Assembly (NCBI GenBank): GCA_021234155.1
Contig: JAJEKV010000038.1
Coordinates: 13,356,213 to 13,420,212 of the forward strand
Source of the DNA: Isoetes taiwanensis
Taxonomy: Eukaryota > Streptophyta > Lycopodiopsida > Isoetales > Isoetaceae
DNA length: 64,000 nucleotides
Reading direction: 5' to 3'
Shown: positions 22,336-34,987 of the stretch, piece by piece
Layout: each line of letters begins with the position of its first letter
Numbering within the stretch: the stretch's first letter is position 1
Position numbers and translations under genes: made by a program
Notes under the pieces: generated by a model
Seen by the model: only the letters and a program-made list of their open reading frames with translations
Databases searched by the model: none
Told to the model about the DNA's origin: nothing

Positions 22336-22680
22336 GTATCAGCTAATTACACACAATTCCATCAGTCTGAGTTGCTCTTCCAGATCTTAAACCTGTTTGA
22401 CAAATCTGTTATAATGTCTTTTTTCAAGCAACATAGGCAAAAGCATGACGATGAAGGTGGAATTGACCATTTTTCCAATGCATAAAAGGAAACTACGGTG
22501 GAGTTCAACTTTTTCCAATATTCATGCTTCATCCAATGTTTTGTAGCGTGAATAATGATGAGATAGATCGTCGATTCTAATCTCCACTAGCAAGAATCTC
22601 TGTCAGTGCATCTAAGTTCTAAGTTCGATAGCCAAGCTATAGGTTTATTAAAAGACTATAAAACTGTGTGCCCGGCAATG

Positions 22681-22950
22681 CCAGGCATCAGTCATAGACG
22701 TGTGGAATGGGTAGCTGTAATGGAGTGTCGTCATGTATAGATATAAGCCAGGCATCAGTCATAGCATCAGTCATAGACGTGTGGAATGGGTAGCTGTAAT
22801 GGAGTGTCGTCATGTATAGATATAAGCCAGGCATCAGTCATAGCATCAGTCATAGACGTGTGGAATGGGTAGGTGTAATGGAGTGTCGTCATGTATAGAC
22901 GTGTGGAATGGGTAGGTGTAATGGAGTGTCGTCATGTATAGATATAATGG
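22681..22950. repeat. Minisatellite, about four units of 43-79 bp
   Basis: The core GACGTGTGGAATGGGTAG followed by TGTAATGGAGTGTCGTCATG is repeated four times. The units differ by an inner duplication of CATCAGTCATAG and by C/G at one site. Confidence 0.95.
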
Positions 22951-24939
22951 AGCGTTGGGCATTAGCTTGAAATGGATAGGAATAATAGAAAGCATGAAGT
23001 AGGCGTAGGCGGAATGGATCCATACAGTTTTGGGTTTAGGGTTTTGTGGAAGTCACATTTTTAATGCATGGTCAGTCTGAATTGCATTTAATGTGTCCCT
23101 GTTGCAATATAAATGTGATGTGACCATACTAATTTATTTGTTTTGGTTTCGCAGTGTTCGGGTGGAGGAACATTTTGCCCATTTCAAGCCCATCTTAAAT
23201 TCAAAAGTATCCTATGACGTAAGTCGGCCAGCCTATGATGTCGGTCCTGGGATTGTGATCCATGGCAGGCAACCATCGGACGACTAGAATTTTTGTCCCC
23301 TGCATAGGAGAAGGTTCACATGTAGGTCCTTACAAGAAGTGAAAAAACTGGCTTCCCAGCTAAACTGCATTGCCCTAGCAGGCTCACTAACCCTTTGCCT
23401 CGAATAATAGCCTATTGGTGAACCTTATTCCTAACATAAAATTCAAGCTTATAAACCAAATTGTCTTGAGAAAAATGGAATCTGGCGAGTCCACCCTTTG
23501 AAATTATCTTTGTCTTTATGATGCTCGACACATAGTCATGATGATGTCCTATCTAATCACACATCCCAAACCCTAAATGTGTGTTGTGATGACATGATTG
23601 ATAGCATTGCATGTTTCATTTATGAGATGCATGGTACATCCTTTGTGTTCCTTCTTGAACCCTAAAGCCCTAAACCCTAAATTCTAGACCCTAAACCCTA
23701 TCTGGATATGTGATTTTTTGGGAGATAGTTTTCTTTAATAGAAAAACCAAGGTGGTGCAACCATTTACTTAAATAGAGAAACCAAGGAGTTTCCACTTAG
23801 ACCAAGGTGTACTGTGTTGAAAAAAAGTTTACATTATTATTTGATAAAAGTCTTATAATAGTGATTGTAAATTATAGAAATAAAGGTCATAAACCGCCGA
23901 TGTAGCATTGTGTTAAAAGAAGCAAATCTCTATGATGCACATTATTCTTCGTGGAAATTGCAAGAGTCTAAGCAAGCCTCTTGTTTATCGTCAAAATCCA
24001 TTATAACAAAAGTAAAGATAAGCCACTTTAGGTTAAGTAACACGACATTTAGATGCATCCACGACATAGCATTTGAAAAGGCTGCAACATTTAACAATTA
24101 AATATCTGCAAATAGGCATTTCCTATATAATGTCCAATCAAATGCATTCATTAAAGGCTGCCACATTTATCTTAATTCCAGGTCTTCATCGACAAAAAAT
24201 TATCTGCTACTTGCAATATGCACGCAACATCAACAAATGTTCATTCCATGAATAACATGCCTTAAGTATGTACCGATGCAGCATGCATATGAGCTGGTTA
24301 GACCTTTTGGACTACCTTGTTCCAAAATGGTCACAATAAATTAAAAAGTGTATCCATCTTTACATCCAGGCAGTAATATCTTGCTACTGCAATTTCTATG
24401 CAATCTTCTTATCCGTTGCGTGTCATGGGATTTAAAATTGGCAAAACCAGGGCCAAGTATGAAGTGGTGGTTCTCTAGAATGGGAGTAAATATTTGAGTA
24501 TCAAACATAAATGGACAACTTCATCTTACTCTGCAAGTGGATACTGAAGATAATAATAAGCATGCTACCAAAAACATTCGAACAAACAACCTCCTTGACA
24601 CTCTGGACCCGGATATTGAAGATAACAATTAGCTTTCTATTAAAAACATTGGAACAAACATGTACCTGAGAAAGAGACAGTATAAGCAACATTGGATTTT
24701 TCATACCATCTGTATTTAAGACCTTCATAAACCAATGTCTCAAAGCTATTGTGTTTCCCACAATATTGTTGTTATATATTCTCTGATGCAACAACATAAT
24801 GTTTATTAAACTACATTGACTTTGAATGATAGATCTTTATACCAAAAGCAACGCAATAAAAGTTGTTGGATCAGGGTACGTAGAGATGCACTTTTGCTTT
24901 CCCTTGAGTCAAAACAATTAGCTTTTTAAGAAGATTATG
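22951..24939. other. Intergenic with interstitial telomere-like patch
   Basis: No gene recognised. An exon-like stretch at about 23,154-23,287 (after TTTCGCAG; VRVEEHFAHFKPIL...) has no known domain. 23,658-23,701 has several CCCTAAA units. Confidence 0.4.
23658..23701. repeat. Interstitial plant telomere-like repeats
   Basis: Degenerate CCCTAAA units occur here, with another AAACCCTAAA at about 23,570. CCCTAAA is the Arabidopsis-type telomere unit. The patch is short, so it may be a telo-box cluster or a chance relic. Confidence 0.6.
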
Positions 24940-25069
24940 ATAGCATCGATCCGAGCCCTCGGATCGTTATTCTGGGATGGGACGAGCAACTATATATGTG
25001 CTCGTCCTTCTTGTGGCTCGTTATCGGCGTCTTCTCACAGCAGCATCTCTTTCCTTGTCCATTGCTTCC
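24940..25069. repeat. 130-bp double-hairpin module, copy 1
   Basis: Nearly identical to 47,874-48,003. It contains CGATCCGAGCCCTCGGATCG and the perfect 9-bp-arm hairpin GGACGAGCA...TGCTCGTCC. The outer left arm present in copy 2 is lost here. Confidence 0.95.
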
Positions 25070-28000
25070 TCCCTAGCTCCCATATAGCTAGATCCAATTG
25101 TCTTTCCCATTGCCACACCATGTCCTCTCAATCTCTTCTCAGATGCTCTTTTGATGGCCATCCCATGTTGTCTTTACAATCTATATTCTGGATCTCAGAT
25201 CATCTCGGTCTCAGATCATCTCGGTCTCATATCAGCACGGCTTTTGTTGCAAACGTTCTGTGCTTATCAAGATTGCTTCTGGGTTTTCTCTCCTTTTCTT
25301 TGATGGCAACATTTTGAATTTGATTTCTTTGCTTGCATTTTATGGTTCTAACCTGCGGATGGACAGTTGCCGTTCTAAATTCTTATCTGCAGAATCTTAT
25401 TTTGGGGTCTTGGATTTGTGTGCATGAGCAGTTACAGGATCAGATCAGCTAGAGTCTGCAACAATGGCGATTCGACTCACAGATTCAACATCCGCGAGCT
25501 GTAGTTGATTGCTGTGCCCTTTGCATGTTTTGCTTAGATATCAGGCTCCACGGTTTCTGTTTCTCGGGGTAACAGTTAGGATCCAGCATGCTGTCCTTGG
25601 TGGAATGTCTATTGCCCTTATAATCAGCACGTGGATGACTGTATTGAGGTTTCAAATTGCTCTTCTCTGCAACAACCTCTAATCCTCCAGCGATGGGGAA
25701 GCTCCAATTCTTCCTCTTCTCTGATCTCTGCCTGCTCTGCCCTTATGATAAAGGGGCATATTTCTTTCCTTTTTAGTATAGTTTGGCCGCCATTTGCATC
25801 TGGAGCACATCGATCGACCTGATTTACTGGCATCTGGGTACCTGCATGCAAGATTCGGCTCTTGCTTCAGCCGCTTTTAGCAGGTCGGCTTTAGATCCAG
25901 CCTGATTCGGCCAATTTTTTCTGCTTTCTCTGCCATGATCTCAAAATCAACCTCCCCAATCGCCGCTCTTTACAGATCGAGCACCTTGCCCTGCCGATCT
26001 GCCCTGTCCTACCAAATCGGCCATATATATATTCTCCATATATTCTCCATATAGGGGAGGGTCGCCATTTGCGGCGCCGTTACCATTGGGGGATGTTGGA
26101 ATTGCCACTCGCTGATCTGGAATTGCCACCTGTTGATGTGGAAACTGCCATTTAGATTATCTAGGGTTCTAATTAGGGCTGCGCACATGACGATGAAGGC
26201 TTCGTTAGCAACACCATAGGCGGCGTCTGTAACCGACCACCATAGCCAGGCATTGTTCATCTGATCCTTCCTGATTATTCAAATCCGGCACTATCAACTT
26301 TTCCTTCTCTTTGTGGTTGTTTACCTTCCAGTTGGATTGGATTTCCTTCACTGGTAAACTCGAATGTTTGTATTTCTTTTCTTTTTTTTACTTGACCAAC
26401 ATGCTACAGCTTGTACACAGATGCCACTGTTGCTACTGGTTCAAACAAGAAGAGCGAATTCATAATCTTATTACTGAATGTAAGATATTTTATGGCTTTG
26501 TTGCTATCTTTCTTAATGCTAAGTAGAAGGTAGTTGTTTCCTGCATAAGCAATTGGGCAAGTGAATGCTGCTTAAAACAATCCTCCCTATTATGAATGTG
26601 GCAACAAGTTCTTGTTCTTCCTGGATATGCTGAGCAGTTGCAGCAGAAGCACGTATTTAAACTGCCAGGTTAGGCTCTTGGCCATTTTATTTAAGACTCT
26701 ATTCAACTTCCTCCAGAAGGTCAACTGTCTTGTAGTTCACAGACTTTGTACAAGCATAAACTCGTACCGTTTGATGTTTTCTATGATACTTTATGGGAAG
26801 TAAAGTATGTTTTCCTGGCTCGAGAGTTTAATGGTCTAGGCTTAAGTCCCCCATGTTCTACTTATATAGAAATCCACAGATAACTAAAGTTTGGAGAAAC
26901 TTTACTGCCCAGCTGAATTCTGACTTTGGAATCATCCGGTTGAAGTAATACAGAAGTTTTATCAGCTTGTTCAAGCTTGCTAGTATGGTCGATTAATATC
27001 ATTGGACCAATTTGATGAAAAACACTTTTGCATTAGTCAAAGAGAAGGTCAACGTGTTCCTCTGTTGGATTAGGTTCTTGTTATGGCTTTATTCCATCTT
27101 AGCCCTGAAGAATTCTTTCGTTATGTTCTTCCTTCAAGAGACCTGCCACTCCTTTAATAGACATGTCTATTTCAGTAGGTATAGCGAGCTCTTGTCCCTC
27201 TTCTTTTGCCTCTGTTAGACTTGGGTCTTAGTTCAGTTTGACACATAAGCTCTTCCGTTGCACTAAAGAGCATTTCATTCTGATCTTAGGGTTGTCATAA
27301 GTGATTGACATGGCTTTGCTTTGCCTGCCTGCCAGGCTGCATCTGAACGTGGCTGCATTGTTTGTATTGCAGTTTGGCCTATAGTTCAATATTTTATTGC
27401 TCCATTGTCTCCTGTACTCTATTTTAGAAAGTGTGACAACATCAGAGTGGCTTTTTCAGACCCATGCATTTTTTATATATCACTTTGAGAAAAGATGCTT
27501 CAAATAAATATGTTAAATTCCTTTTATAAGTTACAGGTTATAATAATGTAGTTGTGTGTGCAGGTTACTGTGTCCTTGTGCGAAGCAGCCCCACGTTGCC
27601 CTTTAACCCAACAGAAAATGCAGTATATTTAATAGTTTCTGTGAATTCTCAATTTTTCCATTGAAATTGAAAAAACTCTTGTTACTCTTAATTTCAAAGC
27701 AGATTCAAGCATTGTTATAGTATTCTTTAACAATCTATTGGTTGTCTGGGCTGTTAATGGGTTGCTTGAAACATTACCCAGGGAAAAAATAAAAACAAAA
27801 TCAGTCATTGCCTAGGAATTATCAGTTGCAGCCTTAAATGGCTACCCTGGTAGCCTATGTGGCTGTCAGCTTAGCCTTGGTGGTGCATGTACCCCCACCA
27901 CTTTGGCACTTCATAAGATGAGTTGGCATTGCCAGCTTGGTATGCAACAAAGCTTGCCACGAATGTTATCTTGTTGGTCATGTTCCTGTGTGGCTTACAC

Positions 28001-29607
28001 GGCTTGGAAGCTACTTATTTTACTGCTATATAACTTTTACGCTTAAGTGCGCAGCCGGTGGACACCCTCACCTATATGCTCTATATTCTCTCTCTCCATG
28101 TCCTCCCTGCTCGCTTTGCTCGGCCGCCTCCCTGCCCTAAACTAGTTCGATCAAGTTTTTTGGGGAAGGCATTGGTTCTTTTTTGGTGTAAATTTTGTAT
28201 AAGTGCTTGATTAGTACTTTTTTTCACAATCACTTTGTTTCGATTAATAGTATACTTCCCTTTACAAGGACTTTACTTAATGGTGCCTATCCTGCCTTTG
28301 ACAATCATTTTCCGACATTGGTTTTTCTATGATATTCTCCTTCTCATCCTTGCCTTTACTGCCTTTTCTGTTTTATTCTTTTTGATATCTTCTTGACCAT
28401 GGTGTTCATTTGACCTCCCAGCCCTTCTATGGGCTTAGCTTGCGCTGATCCGGTTCATCTCACCAACTTATGTTTTTATCCGCTCATAGTCGAACGAGCC
28501 TGATGGTTCTCTAGCCCTAGATTTGAACTTCGGTTGTTATGCACGTTAACCACTTAATTTCCAACTTACAACTAATTCCAAGATTGTTGTCAACCGCCAC
28601 ATTTTTATTTTCAAAATCAACTCTTTTAAGTTAATTATGGCTTTGCACCTTTATAGTGCGTTAGTTCCCTTGTCAGTTGCTACACGTCACTTCTCTAGCC
28701 TCATTTGCCCTCCCAATCCCCGGCCGGTGCCTTCTCCATGTCCCTGATCCGGCTAGCTTGTCCTTTCTCCTTTTGTTCATTTACTTTAGAGCTTACATTC
28801 ATCGCATATCCCTCTTCAATCATGGGGATTTGTATTTGTATTTACTTACCTGCTTGGCATCGCATCATTCAACTTTTTGCTTATCGGAATTCCTCTATTC
28901 TAATATATGCATACTCATATTCATTTGATCCCGTTTTAGTCCATCTTGTTTCTTTCATATTTGATCTTCTATTTACACCCTACAATTCTTAACCCATTGA
29001 GCTAATGCATCGAGTTTGTTTCTCTAGACTTATTGTGGTATTTTGGTATTTAGAGAACGTCTTTATTTTATTTTTTTCTTTTTTCTCGTGTATAGCTTAT
29101 GTTGCCTTATTGTCAACCTCACCAAGCGACAGCATTTGAGATTTGCCAATGTTAAATTTCTAATCTTGTGGTGCTTTTTTATTTTCTTCGGTTCATTCTC
29201 ATTTGTGCTTTTGAAGTTGAACACGTTACTATGCAACAATCTTAGTAACTACTCTTGGCGGGTTTTCTAGCTTGGCGTATACGGATAGACCTTTGGATTT
29301 TCATTGTGCAAATTTGGCTTTAGCAGGTTTCTTATTTGCTGCATTTGCTCCCAATGTCCATTTCATTTCGTAATCCTTAGCGTAATATTTTGGGGTCATT
29401 TGTTAAGATTCATCTTGTTACATAATCAATTTTGTCTAGACATGTGTCATTCCAGTTGGTTTGGAAATTCTTTAGGATGATGGGAGAGCATTGGCCTTTT
29501 GAACTTATGGGTGCATTTGCTTGATAATTAGAGGGTTTTTCCATAAGGTATAATTTTGCATGTGTATATTGCTTTTCGAATATGGGGCAAATCGGGTCCT
29601 TGTGGCA
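25070..29607. other. Long pyrimidine-rich region without recognisable genes
   Basis: From about 26,300 the plus strand is strongly T/C-rich with many short unrelated ORFs in all frames. I see no domain, tRNA or TIR. It resembles the 43.8-47.8 kb region in composition and may be related repeat. 29,580-29,607 is the left flank of element 2, and the candidate target duplication GGCA is 29,604-29,607. Confidence 0.5.
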
Positions 29608-29628
29608 GGGTAGAAGCATGAAAGGGTG
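29604..29628. repeat. Left TIR of element 2 with candidate TSD
   Basis: GGCA (29,604-29,607) is followed by the 21-bp TIR. It matches the element 1 terminus in its GGGTA.AAG and AGGGTG blocks. Confidence 0.8.
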
Positions 29629-29874
29629 ATTGAATTTTTTTGCATATTGATGTAAAAATTTGAACTGGGTTAAAGTGTTTGTAATGTACATTTTGAATTT
29701 TACATGGAGTTGCCTATCATTAATAAAGGCGGTTGACGTACAATATTCTCCATAATTATACCAAATCCTCCCGAAATCTTGTACTAGCTTCTCTATCAAT
29801 AAAATCTAAATATCTTGCCTGCGAAAAAAAAAAAACTTTGGCGCACATTTTGAACTTTCCTCAATCGATCAAAC

Positions 29875-32657
29875 ATGGCTCCGGATTCTACCTCAACGAA
29901 AACTTGGCCCGAATCGATTATAGCTGCTCCTAAATCGAATGCATTTCAAGAAACAAATGTATCTTGAAGAAATTGAAATCCCTTTCCTTCAAGCAAGAAT
30001 ACAAATCCCTTCAAGCGATAATAATACAAATCGGTTAATAATCTGATTTTTGTGCGGGATGTTATATCCCCTTTCTGCAAATGGATCGATGTCTTAAAGC
30101 ACCAGTTGAAGAAGAAACTATGGAAGAAGGATTGGACTCTCATGCAAGCACTTCGAGGTCAACATCGGGTTGATTTCAATCCTCCCCGTTGATGAAGTTT
30201 CGAAAGCAATCATTTACAAGCGTGCAAAGAAAATCGAAACGCAGAGGGTTTGTAGGGGTGGATACGTGACAAAGCCAATTAGAAGAAATGTGAATGCTTC
30301 TCGTAAAATCTCATAATGAATGAGGTATTTAATTTGACTCCAAAACAAAGAAAGTATATTTGCAAGAAGATTATTGCAGGACAAAAGATTGCAATTCCTA
30401 TTTGAGCCGATCATTGGAAGGCCTCAAGAGGCTATCGTGGAAAACAGATCCGGTAAAGAATTTAAAGGATGGCCTCCAAGGCGTCAAAAATGCAAATAGC
30501 AATGACAGACTTGTTGCAAAGCATTCTCGTACTATCTATGGTGGTTGGAGAGGAAGGAGAATTACGAAGACTTCATTAGCGCCTAAGTTGCTGAAAATAC
30601 ATCCTAGAAATATGAAACTAGCAAAGGGAGAGAAGGAAAAGAATGTCACTAGGTGGAACAAATCAGGGCATTAGCGTGTCGAAATCCAAGAACAAATACG
30701 ATAGATCGGGGCTATGAAGGATATGGTTGCTCGGTTTTGGTTACATAACTCAAAGGTTTCACCAAAAATTAGAGATGTCATGAAGAAGAGGACACAACCA
30801 ATTCAATATATTGACATTACACAGTGCATGAATCGTAATTTAGTCAGAATTGCATCTTATTTTTAGAATAAAGATGTTTTTTATTTTGTATTTTTGTAGA
30901 TTTCTTTACTTTTTAGCGTAATAAAGATGTCTTTTATTTTTAACACTGAAAGTTTGTAATGTAATGTAATGTAGATGCAACGCCTAGTTGTTCTACATGG
31001 AAATGTCAAATTATTTCATGGCAACACGTATATGTATATTTGTTTACATGTATATTCTGGATGTATATTTGTTTACATGTATATTCTGGATGTATTGTAG
31101 ATGTAGGCAGTAAATGAAATAAAATTCATGTCAGAATGTACATGTATGTGTGGGAGTTTAGGGTCTTGAATATGTAAAAGATTTGTATGTAATGTAATGT
31201 AATGAGGTGACTAATTTTATTTCACTGTAATTTTACAGGCTGAATTATTCCAGAATTTTGTGGATCAGTATCCAGAGGTTCGGATTGGGCTTAGGCAATT
31301 TGAATACTTAAAACCTTCTTGCATTAGAAAGCTAAAGGAAAGAAACACATGTTGTTGCGTGAAACATGAGCAATCGATCCGCAAGCTGTGCATTTAATTT
31401 GATGAGGTCAAGACTCCATGAAAAATTGTTCGTGCAATTGTGGTGTGTGCGATCCAAGCTCATGCTGGAATATGTCAAGCCAAGGACAAGACATTTGATA
31501 ATGTTAGCACATTTTGGAGGGCTATGGTATGTGACAGAGCAGCAGGCAACGAGTGGCATAAGCTACAATGTATCAAATCAGATTGTGGAAATTGTGGGAA
31601 ACAATTAATTGAGTTGTGTCCAAGAGAATACAAGGAGCAGATTGATCAAACGCTTGATTGGCAAGTCTATGGTTACGTTAATGAGCCCTCGAGAAAAGGA
31701 ACTTCACGAAGACTAAAGCTAATTGACAAGAAAGGCAGCTCGGTAGAATATGTTGGATAAACATGTTTGATCATATGTCGAAGTTTGTATATCATAACTT
31801 TGTGGCACATTGGCGAGCAAACAATTCAAGGAATCCATGAAGATTCTTCGTGATGATACCGTGATATCGGTTGTTGATTTCTGAGAATTATACTTTGAAG
31901 CCATTCAATGAGATTCAAGCACAACATTGGTACAATGAACAAATCAGCATATTGATCCACATCACGATGTTCAAGGTACAGGGTAAAATAAGGAAATGTG
32001 TGCACTTCTTTATTTCCCAAAGATTTGATGTGCTCCCAGTGAAAGGGGTGCAATCTCTTCATTATGCGATCATCCATAGATCCAAATGATCCAACAAAGT
32101 TAATGTGTAGATCTCTTTCATGTTTTTGTAAGGCATGCATCAATTTTGATTGGCCCGCTTGTGAGAATGCCGATCATTGTGGCGGTGGGAGTTGAGAAAA
32201 CTAGAGCCTACAAACAGGGACAATGTTGAAGAAGATGGGTACGAGGCGCAGGACTTGATGGCAAATGACGTGGACAATGTGGATGAGACAAAGGGGTTTG
32301 GAGATTATTTTGCATCATTCACATCCCCGCACAATTATGAAAGGGTCCCTTATTATCTCATCCAAAGGCACGTAAGTGAAACATGCCCTCGAAGAAGACA
32401 CCAAGGATGACTATGGAAATGAATTTTATTGTGGTAATGAAGTTATAGCTGGTAACTACTTTGAATTGATTCCCGGTTGCCATCAAAAGTACAAAGCTTA
32501 TTCAAGGAAAGAAAGTTCTTGTCCATCCCGAAATGTCAAGAATTGGGGTGAGATTTCCATTGGAGCCACCAAACATAAGATTAAAGGTACATCTTATGCA
32601 TATGAACCGACTAACTATTGGCATGAAATGTTTTTGGGAAATTTGCCGAGATTGTAG
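29875..32657 (+). pseudogene. Gene A of element 2: DDE-like transposase candidate, broken and internally deleted
   Basis: Homology with element 1 gene A runs through LTPKQRKYICKKI (about 30,340), ANSNDRLVAKHSR (about 30,493) and FWLHNSKVSPKIRDV (about 30,738). An intron ending TTTTACAG at about 31,238 precedes AELFQNF. Then come KERNTCCCVKHEQ (about 31,334), DCGNCGK (about 31,582) and YVNEPSRKGTSRRLKL (about 31,671). SENYTLKPFNEIQAQHWYNE at about 31,880 is the first catalytic block, with its Asp in a neighbouring frame. The region that in element 1 holds SDG and GHGKGEHDG is missing, so two acidic positions are deleted. RSLSCFCKACINFDWPACEN (about 32,108) and VIAGNYFELIPGCHQKYK (about 32,442) complete the C-terminus. 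The Cys pairs (CCC, CxxC, SCFCxxC) suggest zinc-binding modules. Confidence 0.72.
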
Positions 32658-32891
32658 AATCTCCGTCGTTAACCTATTGTTGAAGTAACTTTTCTATGCA
32701 CTAAGGCATGGACTTGCAAACTGAATGTAATCAGAATGTGAACCAGATTAAAACACAAACATTAATATATTGTTTATATAGTTCCAAGACTGTTATACTT
32801 AGTGTAAGTTGTAAAAAACACTGTAAGCAGAAGGTCTCAAGATTCAAGATTCAAGACTCAAGATTCATCCAGAAGGTCCTGCAGTGTGAGA

Positions 32892-33554
32892 TCAGCAATG
32901 GTCCTGTTCCCAAAAATTGTGAGAAGAGTGTCCAGGACAGCTGTTTGGAAGTTGGTGAAGTCTAACAGAAGCAACATGTGCTTCTCGCTTCTGTTGCCAT
33001 TTATGATAGAGATTGGTAAAGTATGGTTTGAGGCTATTGAATCTCCAAACCTCAGCCCTTTTCAGCACTTTGTTGATTGCTTTTGCATGCACAACTTCCT
33101 GTTTAAGTTGAATGAGAATACTCTCTAGTTCTGCTTTAGATAATTGGGATTCCTCATCCCCCTTGTCCGCTGCTACTCCCATAGCTCGATCCATGCTTCC
33201 AACATTGTTAAGTCTCCTCATTGCATCCGTAGAACATCATAAGCAATTGTTAGATTAGGAACAAAAGCATGTTTAAGAATAGGAGTACCTCTGAACTCGT
33301 GGATCGCCTCTCCGCTTGATTTTGTTCAATTGGTTTCCCTGTTCGGCATTGATCTCCTCAAGAATCGGGTGTGCCAGGTGAGTTTGCATTTGAATTGGGG
33401 ATATGGATTGTGATCTAGTCGTTTGATCTCCTCCCGCCATCGGAATCAACCAGTCACCACAGGTAAAAAAGGAATTTTTATCCCTGCTCATTCCCTTCTC
33501 CCTCAAGCTTCTCGATATGGCTCGCACCATGCCAATGATTTGTTCCTTAACCAA
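32892..33554 (-). pseudogene. Unknown two-exon gene fragment inside element 2
   Basis: Two minus-strand open stretches, 33,554-33,273 (starts MVKEQIIGMVRAISRSLREK) and 33,221-32,892, may be exons. The second is charged and helical: EESQLSKAELESILIQLKQE, then VVHAKAINKVLKRAEVWRFN. No known family. It sits between gene A and gene B, where element 1 has no counterpart, so it is either captured host sequence or a nested insertion. The exact splice junction is not resolved. Confidence 0.3.
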
Positions 33555-33694
33555 TGATTTGTGCCAATGATTTGTTCAACATCCTTTTCTCAAAATCTAT
33601 CCCACTGTCCTCTTTTTCTGACCCAATTGGCCAATGGTTGATGCTGGCATATATCCCACAAGCCTAGCTCAAATGAAAGGGCTATACTCAATGT

Positions 33695-34009
33695 GGAATA
33701 TTCCTTTCAATGTAATAAGGAATATTCCTTGTAACTATGGGTGCACTTAAACAAACTAAAGAATATTCCTTTGAAGGTAATAAGGAATATTCTTGATAAC
33801 TAGGCACTAAGGAATATTCCTTTCAATGCAAAAAGGAATATTCCTTTCAAGGTAATAGGAATATTCCTTGTAACTATGGGTGCACTTAAACAAACTAAAG
33901 AATATTCCTTTGAAGGTAATAAGGAATATTCCTGATAACTAGGCGCTAAGGAATATTTCTTTCAATGCAATAAGGAATATTCCTTTCAAGGTAATAAGGA
34001 ATATTCCTT
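33695..34009. repeat. Array of GGAATATTCC palindromes
   Basis: More than a dozen copies of the 10-bp palindrome (often AAGGAATATTCCTT), some with one change, are spaced by about 10-35 bases. A higher-order unit of roughly 150 bp containing TAACTATGGGTGCACTTAAAC is present twice. Confidence 0.95.
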
Positions 34010-34657
34010 GTTATCTCTATATTGTTGACTCACGCTTTACCAAACACAATATGCATAGGTACACAATATGCCTTAACATAATCCATTCATTTGGCATTTG
34101 TTGATTTGGCAATTGTTGATTTGGTAACATGTGGAACATTGAATGTATGTGGGATATTTGAGCCCATTACTAAAAAAAAGGGTGGACTAGGATTACATCT
34201 TGGACAGTTATGACACGCTGGCCTGTAACTGAAGATTACAAGCCAACGAGCCATAACTTTTCAACATCTAATCTCTATCCACACTTATCAATGAAGCAGC
34301 AAAACCCTATTTATATATGCGCACGATTTTTGTGATATATGCATGTGGGATATTGCTAACTTTGTGTTAGGGTTGTGCTAACTGCATACCAAGCAATTGG
34401 TCTCATAATATGGTTCAACCTATACATTTTACATTTGCAAAAATATTGAGGTGGGTGGATCGGCTCCCGAGGTGTGAAATCGTATGCATGGATACATCCC
34501 TTTCCTCTTCTGCCTAATCCCCAAAACAAAATCGTATGCATGCAAACATCCCTTTTATTCCCAAAATTCTGCCCTGCAGCTTCATTCCGTCCCCATCGCC
34601 TATTCCGCCATCTCCTTCACTCCTTCCCCATTCCGGCCCATCTCCTTCACTTCCGCC

Positions 34658-34987
34658 ATGGCCAAGTTCAAGACCACACTCCGCAGAACACTATCCCGCC
34701 ATTGTGCCCCCTCCTCCCCCGCCAAAGACGGTCCTCCTCTTCCTCCCGGGAGGATCCGTGGTCTTCCTCCCGGAGAATCCGTGTCTTCCTCCGGAGGCCA
34801 CCCGGTTACAGTCAGGGCGAAGTTCACTCCACCAGAGGTGGAGAAGCTCATCATGGATCATCAGGCTGTCGCTTCGTTGCGGGTGATCGAGTGGGTGCAT
34901 GAGGCTTACCTCGACGAGGAGCGACTCCTCGAAATGAAGATGTATGCCATGGAGGACGACCTTCATATAGAGCTGAAGATGGCCTGA
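34658..34987 (+). CDS. Hypothetical 109-aa protein, intact ORF inside element 2
   Basis: The ATG at 34,658 (context CGCCATGGCC, a good plant start) opens an uninterrupted frame. It has a basic, Pro/Ser-rich N-terminus (MAKFKTTLRRTLSRHCAPSS) and a charged helical C-terminus containing TPPEVEKLIMDHQAVASLRV and EERLLEMKMYAMEDDLHIEL, with TGA at 34,985-34,987. Coding-like GC content contrasts with the AT-rich neighbourhood, and the frame can also be extended upstream to 34,484. Downstream, AATAGTCCTTGTGACT and TTTTTGTAAAGCTTTTT are each repeated twice (35,035-35,120). Function unknown. The clean frame within a decayed transposon suggests a recent acquisition. Confidence 0.4.
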   Translation: MAKFKTTLRRTLSRHCAPSSPAKDGPPLPPGRIRGLPPGESVSSSGGHPVTVRAKFTPPEVEKLIMDHQAVASLRVIEWVHEAYLDEERLLEMKMYAMEDDLHIELKMA

